13,523 nucleotides of DNA, from contig JAEWQX010000056.1 of the NCBI GenBank assembly GCA_023399035.1, positions 1 through 13,523 on the forward strand, in the 5' to 3' direction. The stretch comes from Bacillota bacterium. Lineage in GTDB: Bacteria > Bacillota > Clostridia > Clostridiales > Clostridiaceae. A model generated the notes under the pieces. That model was given only the letters and a program-made list of their open reading frames with translations. It made no database searches and had not been told where the DNA came from. The position numbers were made by a program, and so were the translations under genes. This document shows, one piece after another, positions 13,349 to 13,523 of this stretch (position 1 is its first letter; the number at the start of each line of letters is the position of its first letter).

Positions 13349-13523
13349 TATATATTTTAAGTAAAGTTATTATATGATAATGAGTTATTTGGATTTATGG
13401 TTGAGTAAAATTTTTAATATGCTTATATAGTGGATTATGACTATAAATATTGTAAATAATGAAGTTTTACCGAAGGGTTATGTAGCATAATGTGTCATTT
13501 AACTTATAATTTTAAATATGAGA
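13349..13523. other. Non-coding right margin
   Basis: The last 175 bases are very AT-rich. I see no gene start with a ribosome site, no RNA gene and no convincing terminator before the window ends. Confidence 0.5.

Noticed and set aside
13428..13500. Start of another gene at the right edge
   Set aside because: The ATGs near 13437 and 13460 run into stops within a few codons and lack ribosome sites.

Overview
The window is AT-rich, purine-biased on its coding strands and carries strong AGGAGG-type ribosome binding sites. It encodes SpoIIM, so it comes from an endospore-forming Firmicute. Base composition, the DUF3793/flavodoxin pair and the overall protein set suggest Clostridium sensu stricto, perhaps near C. 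beijerinckii or C. butyricum. The species is inferred, not demonstrated.

Layout. Positions 1-1120 hold the upstream part of an IS3-family insertion sequence on the minus strand (orfA, a slippery A6G site, and orfB cut by the window edge). After an orphan terminator come spoIIM (engulfment) and a XerD-like recombinase whose catalytic residues are largely substituted. A complete IS4-superfamily element with matching 15-bp inverted repeats and a possible 5-bp target duplication occupies 3252-4708. Next is a short membrane chemoreceptor gene interrupted by one in-frame TGA (4905-5966), then a membrane-anchored protein of unknown function with a lectin-fold-like tail (6251-7012). The PutP sodium/proline symporter lies on the minus strand (7113-8627). 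A GNAT-like protein and a TlpA/ResA-like membrane-anchored thioredoxin form a two-gene unit (8871-10053), followed by a ten-helix EamA/DMT exporter with a very strong terminator.

The right part is the most interesting. A short flavodoxin and a DUF3793 protein form an operon whose promoter carries a good match to a Fur box over the probable transcription start, suggesting induction by iron limitation. Past the DUF3793 stop codon there are about 290 nt of non-coding sequence before a strong intrinsic terminator. This stretch contains five CA-rich motifs (CCACACA, ACACACA and similar), three of them displayed in the loops of clear hairpins. One loop contains CCTCC, the complement of a Shine-Dalgarno core. 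I propose a 3'-UTR RNA, possibly a small regulatory RNA made together with an iron-starvation operon. A Nudix hydrolase with its own promoter and an overlapping mini-ORF at its start closes the window.

Most genes are single-gene or two-gene units separated by hairpin terminators. Two insertion sequences, a nonsense-mutated chemoreceptor and a degenerate recombinase suggest ongoing decay and rearrangement in the left half.
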